Shown: positions 33,418 through 43,032 of the stretch, piece by piece
How the letters are laid out: each line of letters opens with the position of its first letter
How positions within the stretch are numbered: the stretch's first letter is position 1
DNA from: Streptomyces sp. JJ38
Lineage (GTDB): Bacteria; Actinomycetota; Actinomycetes; Streptomycetales; Streptomycetaceae
DNA length: 64,000 bases
Reading direction: 5' to 3'
NCBI RefSeq assembly: GCF_019303475.1
Contig: NZ_JABLSI010000001.1
Span: 52,241 to 116,240 of the forward strand
Position numbers and translations under genes: made by a program
Notes under the pieces: model-generated
Seen by the model: only the letters and a program-made list of their open reading frames with translations
What the model was told of the DNA's origin: nothing
The model's database searches: none

Positions 33418-35427
33418 ATGAGCGAAGCATCCGGCGGCCCCGCCCTCACCGAGCTCCTGCACGCCGCCGTCACCGCGGTCGGCGGCACCGAGCGGCCTGG
33501 GCAGGTGGCCATGGCCGAGGCGGTGGCGGACGCCGTCGGAGAGGGCACGCACCTGCTCGTCCAGGCGGGTACGGGCACCGGAAAGTCCCTGGGCTACCTC
33601 GTGCCCGCCCTGGCGCAGGGCGAGCGCGTGGTCGTCGCGACGGCGACGCTGGCGCTACAGCGCCAGCTCGTCGAACGGGACCTGCCGCGTACGGTCGAGG
33701 CGCTCCACCCCGTCCTGCGGCGGCGCCCCGAGTACGCCATGCTCAAGGGCCGGTCGAACTACCTGTGCCTGCACCGGCTGCACGAGGGCGTCCCGGCCGA
33801 GGAGGAGGACGGCCTCTTCGACCCGTTCGAAGCCGTTGCCCAGGCCTCACCGGGCGCGTCCGGGGCCTCCAGCAAGCTCGGCAAGGACCTGCTCCGCCTG
33901 CGGGACTGGGCGGACGAGACGGAGTCGGGTGACCGGGACGACCTCCGCCCCGGTGTCTCCGACCGCGCCTGGGGGCAGGTCTCCGTGTCCTCGCGGGAGT
34001 GTCTCGGGGCCGCCAAGTGCCCCTATGGCGCCGAGTGCTTCGCCGAGGCGGCCCGCGAGCGCGCCAAGCTGGCCGACGTCATCGTCACGAACCACGCGCT
34101 GCTCGCCATCGACGCCATCGAGGGCGCCCCGGTGCTGCCCGGGCACGAGGTCCTCATCGTCGACGAGGCGCACGAGCTCGTCTCCCGCGTCACCGGTGTG
34201 GCCTCCGGGGAGCTGACGCCCGGCGGAGTCGCCCGCGCCGTGCGCCGGGCGGCGAAGCTCGTGGACGAGAAGGCGGCGGACCAGCTGCTGACGGCCTCCG
34301 AGGGGTTCGAGCGGCTCATGGAGCTGGCCCTGCCCGGACGGCTGGAGGAGATCCCCGAGGACCTCGGCTTCGCCCTCGCCGCCCTGCGGGACGCCGCGCG
34401 GAACTGCCTGACCGCGCTCGGCAACACCCGGGACCGCTCCGTGCAGGACGAGGACGCGGTGCGCAAGCAGGCCGTCGCCTCCCTGGAGAACGTGCACGCC
34501 GTCGCGGAGCGCGTGGCGCAGGGCTCCGAGTACGACGTCGTCTGGTACGAGCGGCACGAGCGCTACGGTGCCTCGCTGCGGGTGGCCCCGCTGTCCGTCT
34601 CGGGGCTGCTGCGGGAGAAGCTGTTCGAGGACCGCTCGGTGGTTCTCACCTCCGCGACGCTCAAGCTCGGCGGGGACTTCGACGGTGTGGGGGCCTCGCT
34701 GGGGCTGGCCCCCGAGGGCCGGCACGAGCAGGACGCGGAGGCCCCCGCATGGCGGGGCCTGGACGTGGGTTCGCCGTTCGACTACCGCAAGCAGGGCATC
34801 CTCTACGTCGCCCAGCACCTTTCCCCGCCCGGCCGGGAGGGCAGCCGGGGCGACATGCTGGACGAGCTCGCCGAGCTGGTGGAGGCGGCGGGCGGGCGCA
34901 CGCTCGGGCTGTTCTCCTCGATGCGGGGCGCGCAGGCGGCGGCCGAGGAGTTGCGCGGCAGGCTGGACGTCCCGATCCTCCTCCAGGGGGAGGAGACGCT
35001 CGGGGAGCTGATCCGACGGTTCGCCGAGGACGCCCGCACGTGTCTGTTCGGCACGCTGTCGCTCTGGCAGGGCGTGGACGTGCCGGGCCCGAACTGCCAG
35101 CTCGTCGTGATGGACCGCATCCCCTTCCCGCGGCCCGACGACCCGCTCATGAGCGCCCGGCAGCGGGCGGTCGAGCAGAGTGGCGGCAACGGATTCATGG
35201 CGGTCGCCGCCACCCACGCGGCACTGCTCATGGCCCAGGGCGCCGGCCGCCTGGTGCGCGCCACCGGGGACCGGGGCGTGGTTGCGGTGCTGGACCCGAG
35301 GCTGGCGAAGGCGCGGTACGGCGGCTTCCTGCGCGCCTCCATGCCGGACTTCTGGTACACGACCGACCCCGGGCAGGTCCGTCGCTCGCTCTCCGCGATC
35401 GACGCGGCGGCCGGGGACCCGGGCTGA
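33418..35427 (+). CDS. DinG/XPD-like ATP-dependent DNA helicase
   Basis: A 669-aa superfamily 2 5'-3' helicase. Walker A is QAGTGTGKSLGYL, the DEAH box is LIVDEAHELV, and later motifs include FGTLSLWQGVDVPG and QGAGRLVRATGDRG. Cysteines in NYLCLHRL, SSRECLGAAKCPYGAECF match the XPD-type [4Fe-4S] site. Role: DNA repair or R-loop/G4 processing. It sits directly upstream of lexA in the same orientation. The ATG follows a TAGGGT hexamer by 9 nt with no Shine-Dalgarno, so a leaderless or very short-leader mRNA is likely. A weak hairpin follows the stop near 35449-35471. Confidence 0.92.
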   Translation: MSEASGGPALTELLHAAVTAVGGTERPGQVAMAEAVADAVGEGTHLLVQAGTGTGKSLGYLVPALAQGERVVVATATLALQRQLVERDLPRTVEALHPVLRRRPEYAMLKGRSNYLCLHRLHEGVPAEEEDGLFDPFEAVAQASPGASGASSKLGKDLLRLRDWADETESGDRDDLRPGVSDRAWGQVSVSSRECLGAAKCPYGAECFAEAARERAKLADVIVTNHALLAIDAIEGAPVLPGHEVLIVDEAHELVSRVTGVASGELTPGGVARAVRRAAKLVDEKAADQLLTASEGFERLMELALPGRLEEIPEDLGFALAALRDAARNCLTALGNTRDRSVQDEDAVRKQAVASLENVHAVAERVAQGSEYDVVWYERHERYGASLRVAPLSVSGLLREKLFEDRSVVLTSATLKLGGDFDGVGASLGLAPEGRHEQDAEAPAWRGLDVGSPFDYRKQGILYVAQHLSPPGREGSRGDMLDELAELVEAAGGRTLGLFSSMRGAQAAAEELRGRLDVPILLQGEETLGELIRRFAEDARTCLFGTLSLWQGVDVPGPNCQLVVMDRIPFPRPDDPLMSARQRAVEQSGGNGFMAVAATHAALLMAQGAGRLVRATGDRGVVAVLDPRLAKARYGGFLRASMPDFWYTTDPGQVRRSLSAIDAAAGDPG

Positions 35428-35537
35428 CGGTCGCCGGGCGCTGAGAAGCCGCGCGGCGGGCCCGCCGCGGGCCCTCCCACGCTGTGGCCTATACACCGCA
35501 GAGCGTGATCACGGCAGGCAATCGCCGATATTTCACT

Positions 35538-35551
35538 CGAACGTGTGTTTG
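35538..35551 (+). promoter_or_regulatory. LexA-binding SOS box
   Basis: cgaacgtgtgtttg matches the Gram-positive/actinobacterial consensus CGAACRNRYGTTYG at every position. It lies 68 bp upstream of the lexA start, consistent with autoregulation. Confidence 0.9.
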
Positions 35552-35619
35552 GCGCAACCTTTCGAAACCAACTACCGTTGTGCAGCAGGGAGAACAGTTC
35601 GAAAGGGGTGCCGACCACC

Positions 35620-36426
35620 GTGACCACCACCGCAGACAGCGCCATGATCACCGCTCGCGACGTCACCGACGGCGTCGACCAGCCCCGCCCGGGCGGCGAC
35701 GCGGAGGGGCCCGCAGGGGCCACCGCGGCCGCCGGACGCGCGGCCTCCACGGCGGCGCGGGCGCTGCCGGGACGGCCACCCGGCATCCGGGCGGACAGCA
35801 CGGGCCTCACCGACCGGCAGCGCCGCGTGATCGAGGTCATCAGGGACTCGGTCCAGCGCCGTGGCTACCCACCCTCCATGCGCGAGATCGGCCAGGCGGT
35901 GGGGCTCTCCAGCACCTCCTCCGTCGCCCACCAGCTCATGGCCCTGGAGCGCAAGGGGTTCCTGCGGCGTGACCCGCACCGGCCGCGCGCGTACGAGGTC
36001 CGCGGTTCCGACACGCCGAGCACCCAGACCACGGACACCACCGGCAAGCCCGCCGCGTTCTACGTCCCCCTCGTGGGCCGCATCGCCGCCGGCGGCCCCA
36101 TCCTCGCGGAGGAGTCCGTCGAGGACGTGTTCCCCCTGCCCCGCCAGCTCGTCGGCGACGGTGAGCTGTTCGTCCTCAAGGTCGTGGGGGACTCGATGAT
36201 CGAGGCGGCGATCTGCGACGGCGACTGGGTCACGGTGCGCCGTCAGCCCGTGGCCGAGAACGGCGACATCGTGGCCGCCATGCTTGACGGCGAGGCCACC
36301 GTCAAGCGCTTCAAGCGGGAGGACGGGCACGTGTGGCTGCTCCCGCACAACTCCGCCTACCAGCCCATCGCCGGCGACGAAGCGACGATCCTCGGCAAGG
36401 TCGTCGCCGTCATGCGCCGCATCTGA
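35620..36426 (+). CDS. lexA: LexA repressor
   Basis: SOS-response repressor and self-cleaving protease, 268 aa. The winged-helix domain ([20 protein letters not shown], then [19 protein letters not shown]) is followed by the Ala-Gly cleavage site in RIAAGGPI, nucleophile Ser in [11 protein letters not shown] and Lys in [11 protein letters not shown] 35620 gives VTTTADSA..., the N-terminus expected from other Streptomyces, with gaaagggg upstream; a start at 35545 would fall inside the SOS box and is wrong. An Ala/Gly-rich stretch of about 60 residues precedes the DNA-binding domain, longer than in E. coli LexA. Confidence 0.97.
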   Translation: MTTTADSAMITARDVTDGVDQPRPGGDAEGPAGATAAAGRAASTAARALPGRPPGIRADSTGLTDRQRRVIEVIRDSVQRRGYPPSMREIGQAVGLSSTSSVAHQLMALERKGFLRRDPHRPRAYEVRGSDTPSTQTTDTTGKPAAFYVPLVGRIAAGGPILAEESVEDVFPLPRQLVGDGELFVLKVVGDSMIEAAICDGDWVTVRRQPVAENGDIVAAMLDGEATVKRFKREDGHVWLLPHNSAYQPIAGDEATILGKVVAVMRRI

Positions 36427-37039
36427 CAGCTGCCCCGCGGTGGGCCGGCGCGCCCGGGGCCCGCGTCCGGCCCACCAGCCCGCCCTCGCCGCCCGTCCTG
36501 GCCGCCTGTGTCGGCGCGTCGGCCCCCTCGTGTCTCCCGGCCGGCGGGCCGCAGGCGCACGGGCTTCGGGGGCCCTCTCCAACGGACCCCGGCCGTCACT
36601 CTGTGTGTGCGGTGGACCGGCGCGGCGCGTCGGTTCCGGCTGAGGTAATCTCTCGCCGGTGCCTCTCGTGGCGGTGCCCCGGTCTCCGGGTTCGCGCGAG
36701 CCCGGAGGCGTTCCCGAGTCGTCGGCGGGTGAGCCCGGCGGCTTCCACGCGGAGGCGCAACGCCCCCTCCGCGCCCGTATCCGTGCCACCGTGCGGCCCG
36801 CAACCCCCGCCCCGCGGCGGGCGGATATCCGTTTCCGGTCGGTGCGGTCTCTTCGGCCACCTCTCTCTTTGGGCACCACATCTAGTGGTTGTGTGAGAAG
36901 CACCCCCAACAGGTTGTGTCCCGATGCGTCTTCGACGCGCTGCATCGCCTATGCTGGTGTCCGTTCCGAGGGGGCCGATCCGATCCCCGAGGGGCGATAT
37001 CGTCATGTCGCGTATCGAGGGTGAGGAAGGTGGTTCGCC
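36427..37039 (+). promoter_or_regulatory. 613-bp gap: lexA terminator and nrdR promoter with NrdR boxes
   Basis: After lexA there is a hairpin with arms gtgggccgg (36440-36448) and ccggcccac (36467-36475), a likely terminator. Two NrdR-box-like elements precede nrdR: caccacatctagtggt (36874-36889) and ccccaacaggttgtgt (36904-36919), with centres 30 bp apart, about three helical turns. NrdR boxes occur in pairs at about this spacing, and from memory the S. coelicolor nrdRJ promoter has a similar first box. I see no gene in the middle 400 bp. Confidence 0.75.
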
Positions 37040-37564
37040 ATGCACTGCCCCTTCTGCAGGCACCCCGACAGCCGGGTCGTCGACAGCAGGACGGCGGACG
37101 ACGGCACCGCGATCCGCCGGCGCCGTCAGTGCCCGCACTGCTCCCGTCGTTTCACGACGCTGGAGAACGCGTCACTGATGGTGATCAAACGGAGCGGCGT
37201 CACCGAGCCCTTCAGTCGGGACAAGGTGATCGCCGGGGTACGCAAGGCGTGCCAGGGCAGGCCGGTCGGTGAGGACGCGCTCGCCCAGCTCGGCCAGCGG
37301 GTCGAGGAGGCGGTGCGCGCCACCGGGAGCGCCGAGCTGTCCACCCACGACGTCGGCCTCGCCATACTCGGGCCCCTGCGGGAACTCGATGTGGTCGCCT
37401 ACCTCCGCTTCGCGTCCGTCTACCGGGCGTTCGACACGCTGGAGGACTTCGAGAGCGCCATCACCGAGCTCCGGCACTCCGTGCCGGAACAGGGCGCCGA
37501 GGGCGCGGCGCCAGGTGCCGGAGTCCGGCCGGACGCCCCGGCGCCGGTGGTCGCCGGCGACTGA
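37040..37564 (+). CDS. nrdR: Transcriptional repressor NrdR
   Basis: Nucleotide-sensing repressor of ribonucleotide reductase genes, 174 aa. The zinc ribbon [17 protein letters not shown]...[10 protein letters not shown] holds four cysteines, followed by an ATP-cone ([24 protein letters not shown] through about residue 140) that binds ATP/dATP. The C-terminus carries an Ala/Pro/Gly-rich tail of about 25 residues. It is upstream of nrdJ in the usual Streptomyces nrdRJ arrangement, 125 bp apart, and probably autoregulates through the paired boxes upstream. Confidence 0.97.
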   Translation: MHCPFCRHPDSRVVDSRTADDGTAIRRRRQCPHCSRRFTTLENASLMVIKRSGVTEPFSRDKVIAGVRKACQGRPVGEDALAQLGQRVEEAVRATGSAELSTHDVGLAILGPLRELDVVAYLRFASVYRAFDTLEDFESAITELRHSVPEQGAEGAAPGAGVRPDAPAPVVAGD

Positions 37565-37689
37565 GCGGCACGCACAGCCAGGACCTCACCGGATCCGCGC
37601 CGGTCGATGCGGGTCCGGCGGCAGTCAGACATCGTGACCCGGAAGAAAACGGGCACATCGGGCGTTACGCCCTTACCAGGGAGGCGGGA

Positions 37690-40581
37690 ATGACAGAGAC
37701 GACGAGCGGCCCGGCACGAGGCTCACGAGCCAAGGCCGGCAAGCCGGAGAAGGCTGTGAAGTCCGGTCGCACGGCCGGGGGCCTGCGGGTCGAGCGCATC
37801 CACACCACCCCGGGGGTCCACCCCTACGACGAGGTGGTCTGGGAGCGCCGTGACGTCGTCATGACCAACTGGCGGGACGGCTCCGTCAACTTCGAACAGC
37901 GGGGTGTGGAGTTCCCCGAGTTCTGGTCGGTCAACGCCGCCAACATCGTTACCAGCAAGTACTTCCGCGGCGCCGTGGGCACCCCGCAGCGCGAGACGAG
38001 CCTCAAGCAGCTCATCGACCGCGTCGTGAAGACCTACCGCGCGGCCGGCGAGGAGCACGGCTACTTCGCCTCGCCCGCCGACGCCGAGATCTTCGAGCAC
38101 GAGCTGGCCTACGCCGTCCTCCACCAGATCTTCGCGTTCAACTCCCCGGTCTGGTTCAACGTCGGCACCAAGCAGCCGCAGCAGGTCTCGGCCTGCTTCA
38201 TCCTCTCCGTCGACGACTCCATGGAGTCGATCCTCGACTGGTACAAGGAAGAGGGGATGATCTTCAAGGGCGGTTCCGGAGCCGGGCTGAACCTCTCCCG
38301 CATCCGCTCCTCCAAGGAACTGCTCTCCTCCGGCGGCAACGCCTCGGGGCCGGTGTCCTTCATGCGCGGTGCCGACGCCTCCGCCGGCACCATCAAGTCG
38401 GGCGGCGCCACCCGCCGGGCCGCCAAGATGGTCGTCCTGGATGTGGACCACCCGGACATCGAGGCCTTCATCGAGACCAAGGTGAAGGAGGAGGAGAAGA
38501 TCCGCGCCCTGCGCGACGCGGGCTTCGACATGGACCTGGGCGGGGACGACATCACCTCCGTCCAGTACCAGAACGCCAACAACTCCGTGCGGGTCAACGA
38601 CGCGTTCATGAAGGCCGTCGAGTCGGGCTCGAAGTTCGGCCTCCGCGCCCGGATGACCGGCGAGGTCATCGAGGAGGTCGACGCCCGCGAGCTGTTCCGC
38701 AAGATGGCGGAGGCCGCCCACGTCTGCGCCGACCCGGGCATCCAGTACGACGACACCATCAACCACTGGCACACCTCCCCGGAGTCGGGCCGCATCAGCG
38801 CCTCGAACCCGTGCAGTGAGTACATGCACCTGGACAACTCCTCGTGCAACCTCGCCTCGCTGAACCTGATGAAGTTCCTGCGGGACGACGACGAGGGCAA
38901 CCAGGCCTTCGACGCCGAACGCTTCGCCAAGGTTGTCGAGCTGGTCATCACCGCGATGGACATCTCCATCTGCTTCGCCGACTTCCCGACCGAGAAGATC
39001 GGCGAGACCACCCGCGCCTTCCGCCAGCTGGGCATCGGTTACGCCAACCTCGGCGCCCTGCTGATGGCCACCGGCCACGCCTACGACTCGGACGGCGGTC
39101 GCGCACTCGCCGGCGCCATCACCTCCCTGATGACCGGCACCTCCTACCGGCGCTCCGCCGAGCTGGCCGGGATCGTCGGCTCCTACGAGGGGTACGCCCG
39201 CAACTCCGCCGCGCACAACCGCGTCATGCAGCAGCACGCCGACGCCAACGACGTGGCCAAGCGCATGGACGACCTGGACACCCCCGTCTGGGCCGCCGCG
39301 ACCGAGGCCTGGCAGGACGTCCTGCGCCTGGGCAAGAAGAACGGATTCCGCAACGCGCAGGCCAGCGTGCTCGCCCCGACGGGCACCATCGGCCTGATGA
39401 TGGACTGCGACACCACCGGCGTCGAGCCGGACCTGGCGCTGGTGAAGTTCAAGAAGCTCGTCGGCGGCGGCTCCATGCAGATCGTCAACAACACCGTGCC
39501 GAAGGCCCTCAAGCGGCTCGGCTACCAGGACGAGCAGGTCGAGGCGATCGTCACCCACATCGCGGACCACGGCAACGTGATCGACGCCCCGGGCCTCAAG
39601 CCCGAGCACTACGAGGTCTTCGACTGCGCCATGGGTGAGCGGGCCATCTCGCCGATGGGTCACGTGCGGATGATGGCGGCCGCGCAGCCGTTCCTGTCCG
39701 GCGCCATCAGCAAGACGGTCAACATGCCCAGCAGCAGCACCGTCGAGGACGTCGAGGAGATCTACCTCCAGGGCTGGAAGCTCGGGACCAAGGCCCTGGC
39801 CGTCTACGTCGAGAACAGCAAGGTCGGTCAGCCCCTGTCGGCCAAGACGAAGGACGCGGACAAGGCGGAGGGCGACCAGGGCGCGGCGCCGGAGAAGATC
39901 GTCGAGTACCGGCCCGTGCGCCGTCGGCTCCCCAAGGGCCGTCCGGGCATCACCACCTCGTTCACCGTGGGCGGTGCCGAGGGCTACATGACGGCGAACT
40001 CCTACCCGGACGACGGCCTGGGCGAGGTCTTCCTCAAGATGTCCAAGCAGGGCTCGACCCTCGCGGGCATGATGGACGCCTTCTCCATCGCCGTGTCGGT
40101 CGGCCTCCAGTACGGCGTTCCCCTGGAGACCTACGTCTCGAAGTTCACCAACATGCGCTTCGAGCCGGCCGGAATGACCGACGACCCGGACGTGCGGATG
40201 GCCCAGTCCATCGTCGACTACATCTTCCGCCGCCTGGCGCTGGACTTCCTGCCCTTCGAGACGCGGTCCGCGCTCGGCATCCACTCGGCCGCGGAGCGTG
40301 AGCGGCACCTGGAGACGGGGTCCTACGAGCCCGAGGAGGAGCTGGACGTCGAGAGCCTGGCGCAGTCCGCTCCCCGCCACGTCGAGCAGCCGCAGCAGGC
40401 ACCGGATCCGGAGGTCCAGGTGACCGGCCAGCCCCAGGCGCACAACTCCACGGAGCTGGCGGAGATGCGGCTCGGCCTGAACGCGGACGCACCCCTGTGC
40501 TTCTCCTGCGGCACCAAGATGCGCCGTGCGGGCAGCTGCTACCTCTGCGAGGGCTGCGGCTCCACCAGCGGCTGCAGCTGA
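37690..40581 (+). CDS. nrdJ: Adenosylcobalamin-dependent ribonucleotide reductase (class II)
   Basis: Makes deoxyribonucleotides with coenzyme B12 independent of oxygen, 963 aa. Class II features: FNSPVWFNVG near residue 150, QVSACFILSVDDSMESI, GGSGAGLNLSRIRSS, the active-site NPCSEYMHLDNSSCNLASLN, and ASVLAPTGTIGLMMDCDTTGVEPD. The C-terminus has the redox/zinc cysteines LCFSCGTKMRRAGSCYLCEG. In Streptomyces it is one of two reductases, the other being class Ia NrdAB under a B12 riboswitch. No B12 riboswitch is expected or visible here. An agggaggcggga site precedes the ATG. Confidence 0.98.
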   Translation: MTETTSGPARGSRAKAGKPEKAVKSGRTAGGLRVERIHTTPGVHPYDEVVWERRDVVMTNWRDGSVNFEQRGVEFPEFWSVNAANIVTSKYFRGAVGTPQRETSLKQLIDRVVKTYRAAGEEHGYFASPADAEIFEHELAYAVLHQIFAFNSPVWFNVGTKQPQQVSACFILSVDDSMESILDWYKEEGMIFKGGSGAGLNLSRIRSSKELLSSGGNASGPVSFMRGADASAGTIKSGGATRRAAKMVVLDVDHPDIEAFIETKVKEEEKIRALRDAGFDMDLGGDDITSVQYQNANNSVRVNDAFMKAVESGSKFGLRARMTGEVIEEVDARELFRKMAEAAHVCADPGIQYDDTINHWHTSPESGRISASNPCSEYMHLDNSSCNLASLNLMKFLRDDDEGNQAFDAERFAKVVELVITAMDISICFADFPTEKIGETTRAFRQLGIGYANLGALLMATGHAYDSDGGRALAGAITSLMTGTSYRRSAELAGIVGSYEGYARNSAAHNRVMQQHADANDVAKRMDDLDTPVWAAATEAWQDVLRLGKKNGFRNAQASVLAPTGTIGLMMDCDTTGVEPDLALVKFKKLVGGGSMQIVNNTVPKALKRLGYQDEQVEAIVTHIADHGNVIDAPGLKPEHYEVFDCAMGERAISPMGHVRMMAAAQPFLSGAISKTVNMPSSSTVEDVEEIYLQGWKLGTKALAVYVENSKVGQPLSAKTKDADKAEGDQGAAPEKIVEYRPVRRRLPKGRPGITTSFTVGGAEGYMTANSYPDDGLGEVFLKMSKQGSTLAGMMDAFSIAVSVGLQYGVPLETYVSKFTNMRFEPAGMTDDPDVRMAQSIVDYIFRRLALDFLPFETRSALGIHSAAERERHLETGSYEPEEELDVESLAQSAPRHVEQPQQAPDPEVQVTGQPQAHNSTELAEMRLGLNADAPLCFSCGTKMRRAGSCYLCEGCGSTSGCS

Positions 40582-40585
40582 CGCA

Positions 40586-40616
40586 CCTCCCCCCGGCCCA
40601 GCGGCCGGGGGGGAGG
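40586..40616 (+). terminator. Hairpin terminator after nrdJ
   Basis: GC-rich inverted repeat, left arm cctccccccggcc (40586-40598) against ggcc-G7-agg (40603-40616) with one bulge, 4 bp after the nrdJ stop. Confidence 0.7.
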
Positions 40617-40734
40617 GGGCGGGGTCCCGGGTATCGGTCTGGGGCCCCGCCTCACGCGTGTCGCGGCCGAGGGCGGTCGGTCGGCGACGCGTCAGTGCGG
40701 GAATGGGGGTGGTCCGGCGCGCGTTGGAACGATC

Positions 40735-41562
40735 ATGTGGCAAGCAGAGAAGCTCGACCTGGACGCGTACCTCTCCCGCATCAACCTCCCCGGCGCGACG
40801 CCGCGGCCCGACGCTGCCACTCTGGGGAAACTGCATCGCGCCCACGCGGCGCGGATTCCGTTCGAGAACCTGGAGATCATGCTGGGCCGTCCGGTGCCGC
40901 TGGACCTGACGGCTCTGCAGGACAAGCTGGTCACCCGGCGCCGCGGGGGTTACTGCTTCGAGCAGAACTCCCTGTTCGCCGCCGTGCTCGAGCGCGTCGG
41001 CTTCTCGTTCACCGCGCACGCGGCCCGGGTGCGCATGGGCGATCGGGACAAGCTCCTGCCCGCCACCCACATGCTCCTCACCGTCGAGGCCGAGGGGGAA
41101 CGCTGGGTGGCCGACGTGGGCTTCGGGGGCGACGGGCCCCACGCTCCCGTCCGGCTGCGGGAAGGCGTGCAGACGCACCAGGGGGACTGGACGTTCTCCG
41201 TGGCCCGGGAAGACGGTGGCGTCTGGGTGCTGCGCACCCTGCGTCCCGAGGGCTGGTTCGACCTCTACGCGTTCACCGAGCAGCCCGCGTATCCGCCGGA
41301 CCAGTTCGTCGCCAACTACTACGTGTCCACGCACCCCGACAGCGTGTTCACCCAGCGGCCCATCGTGCAGCGCCCGGGCGCCCACCAGCGGACCACCTTC
41401 GTGGGAGACCGCCTCCGGCTGGCCGGTCCGAACGGCTCTTTTGAGGACCGCGCGGTGAGCCCGGACGAGCTGGGTCCCCTGCTGGAGCGGGAGTTCGGAA
41501 TCGACCTCACCGAGGAGGAGTTGGGGATGCTGCGTCAGCGGTATCGGACGATCAGCGGCTGA
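40735..41562 (+). CDS. Arylamine N-acetyltransferase
   Basis: Transfers acetyl from acetyl-CoA to arylamines or hydrazines, 275 aa. The catalytic triad is complete and at canonical spacing: Cys74 in RRRGGYCFEQN, His112 in PATHMLLTV, Asp127 in WVADVGFGG. The PFENLEIML motif near residue 45 is typical of the NAT family. It is a single gene; some actinobacterial NATs act in secondary metabolism (for example RifF-type amide synthases), but this one stands alone in core chromosome, so detoxification or a general role is more likely. Confidence 0.95.
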   Translation: MWQAEKLDLDAYLSRINLPGATPRPDAATLGKLHRAHAARIPFENLEIMLGRPVPLDLTALQDKLVTRRRGGYCFEQNSLFAAVLERVGFSFTAHAARVRMGDRDKLLPATHMLLTVEAEGERWVADVGFGGDGPHAPVRLREGVQTHQGDWTFSVAREDGGVWVLRTLRPEGWFDLYAFTEQPAYPPDQFVANYYVSTHPDSVFTQRPIVQRPGAHQRTTFVGDRLRLAGPNGSFEDRAVSPDELGPLLEREFGIDLTEEELGMLRQRYRTISG

Positions 41563-41582
41563 GATGCCCGTACGATGGCGCG

Positions 41583-42191
41583 GTGCTGGTCAAGTGGATG
41601 CGGTGCACCGTGGTCGATCGTCGTGGGTTCGAGCGCGGGCAGCGGAAGTGGGCAGGCCTCCTCGGGGAACCGGGGTTCCGGGGGCAGGGCGGGGGATGGA
41701 GCCGTACGCGGGACGCGGTCGTGCACCTCTTCGGCTTCTGGGAGAGCCGCGCCTTCTACGACTCCTTCATGGCCCGATCCCATGACCGGCTGCACGCGGC
41801 GCAGGTCGGTACCTACCGGGACCTGCGCACGCTGCTGTTCGAGTACCGCTTCGACGTGAAGACGGGCTTCAGCCCCGAGTTCACCGACACGGACCTCCTG
41901 CGGGTGGCGCACTGCACGGTGCGGGCCGAGCGCGTGGACCACTACGTGCTGATGCAGGAGAAGGTGTGGAACCCGGCCATGGCCGGGTCTCCGGGCATGG
42001 TCCGCGGCCTCTTCGCCCAGGCGCCGGACACCGAGGAGTTCCTCGTGCTGTCCATGTGGGACTCCGCCGCCGAGCACGGCAAATACCGGGAAGAGCGGAT
42101 CGAGCGGCTGTCACTCCGGGCCCAGACCGGGGCCGACATCGCCGCCGTCGACGGAGACGTGATCGACCTCCAGCCCTCCTGGACGGTGTGA
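41583..42191 (+). CDS. YdbC-like conserved protein
   Basis: A 202-aa soluble protein with two similar halves, each with a ferredoxin-like (dimeric alpha-beta barrel) look: LVKWMRCTVVDRRGFERGQRKW... and LLRVAHCTVRAERVDHYVLMQEKVW. Conserved in Streptomyces under the YdbC family label (a DUF4937-type domain); members may be heme- or quinone-related monooxygenase-like proteins, but function is unproven. GTG 41583 lies 6 nt after a TACGAT hexamer, with no Shine-Dalgarno, so the mRNA is probably leaderless. Confidence 0.75.
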   Translation: MLVKWMRCTVVDRRGFERGQRKWAGLLGEPGFRGQGGGWSRTRDAVVHLFGFWESRAFYDSFMARSHDRLHAAQVGTYRDLRTLLFEYRFDVKTGFSPEFTDTDLLRVAHCTVRAERVDHYVLMQEKVWNPAMAGSPGMVRGLFAQAPDTEEFLVLSMWDSAAEHGKYREERIERLSLRAQTGADIAAVDGDVIDLQPSWTV

Positions 42192-42309
42192 CACCTCACC
42201 CCCGCACGCTCCACCCGTCGCACGCCCGTGCGGCCGACGCCGCCGGCCGGGGCCGGGCTCCGCGCGGCGGGGTGCTGCCCGGCGGGGAACGCGAGCTTAG
42301 GCTGTCCCT

Positions 42310-42966
42310 ATGGCACGACCTCGGCGGATCGTTCTCCTCCGGCACGGCGAATCCGAGGGCAACGTCGACGACTCGGTGTACTCCCGTGTCCCCGACCACG
42401 CCCTGCGGCTGACGGACGAGGGATGGCGGCAGGCCGCGCAGGCCGGCGACGGACTGCGCGCGCTGTTCGGCGACGAACGGGTCTCGGCCTATGTCTCGCC
42501 CTACCGCCGCACGCACGAGACCTTCCGCGCCCTGCGCCTCGATCCCGCGCGGGCGCGGGTGCGCGAGGAGCCTCGCCTGCGGGAACAGGACTGGGGAAAC
42601 TGGCAGGACTGGGCGGACGTGCGTGCCCAGAAGGCGGCCAGGGACGCCTACGGCCACTTCTTCTACCGCTTCTCGCAGGGCGAGTCGGGTGCCGACGTCT
42701 ACGACCGGGTGGGCGCCTTCCTGGAGAGCCTGTGGCGCAGCTTCCAGGCAGCGGACCATCCGCCGAACGTGCTCCTGGTGACCCACGGGCTCACGATGCG
42801 GCTGTTCTGCATGCGCTGGATGCACTGGAGCGTCGCTGAGTTCGAGTCCCTGTCGAATCCCGCGAACGGGGAGACCCGGGCCCTCCTCCTCGGCCGGGAC
42901 GACCGCTACCACCTCGACCGTCCCTTCGAGCGGTGGTGTGTACCCGACTCCTCCGAGCTGCTGTGA
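42310..42966 (+). CDS. Histidine phosphatase family protein
   Basis: A 218-aa phosphoglycerate-mutase-like phosphatase. The catalytic RHGES motif is in IVLLRHGESEGNVDD, with the second Arg in SPYRRTHETF, the acid Glu in EEPRLREQDWGNW and the second His in VLLVTHGLTMR. The RexQxW-type segment and the C-terminal RWMHWSVAEFESL are typical of the actinobacterial branch. Substrate unknown. The start ATG lies 6 nt after TAGGCT, suggesting a leaderless transcript. Confidence 0.92.
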   Translation: MARPRRIVLLRHGESEGNVDDSVYSRVPDHALRLTDEGWRQAAQAGDGLRALFGDERVSAYVSPYRRTHETFRALRLDPARARVREEPRLREQDWGNWQDWADVRAQKAARDAYGHFFYRFSQGESGADVYDRVGAFLESLWRSFQAADHPPNVLLVTHGLTMRLFCMRWMHWSVAEFESLSNPANGETRALLLGRDDRYHLDRPFERWCVPDSSELL

Positions 42967-43032
42967 CACCGCGCCCGGGAGCGGCGCGAACCCGGGGACT
43001 CCGCGTGCCGGGCGGTTAAAGTGCTCGGCATC

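Noticed and set aside
37565..37689. B12 riboswitch before nrdJ
   Set aside because: No B12-box-like sequence was seen, and the B12-dependent enzyme would not be expected to be repressed by B12.
37723..41385. 1220-codon open frame antisense to nrdJ and the NAT gene
   Set aside because: It mirrors GC-biased codons of real genes; composition is Gly/Val/Leu/Arg-rich with no recognisable motifs, and nrdJ is unambiguous.
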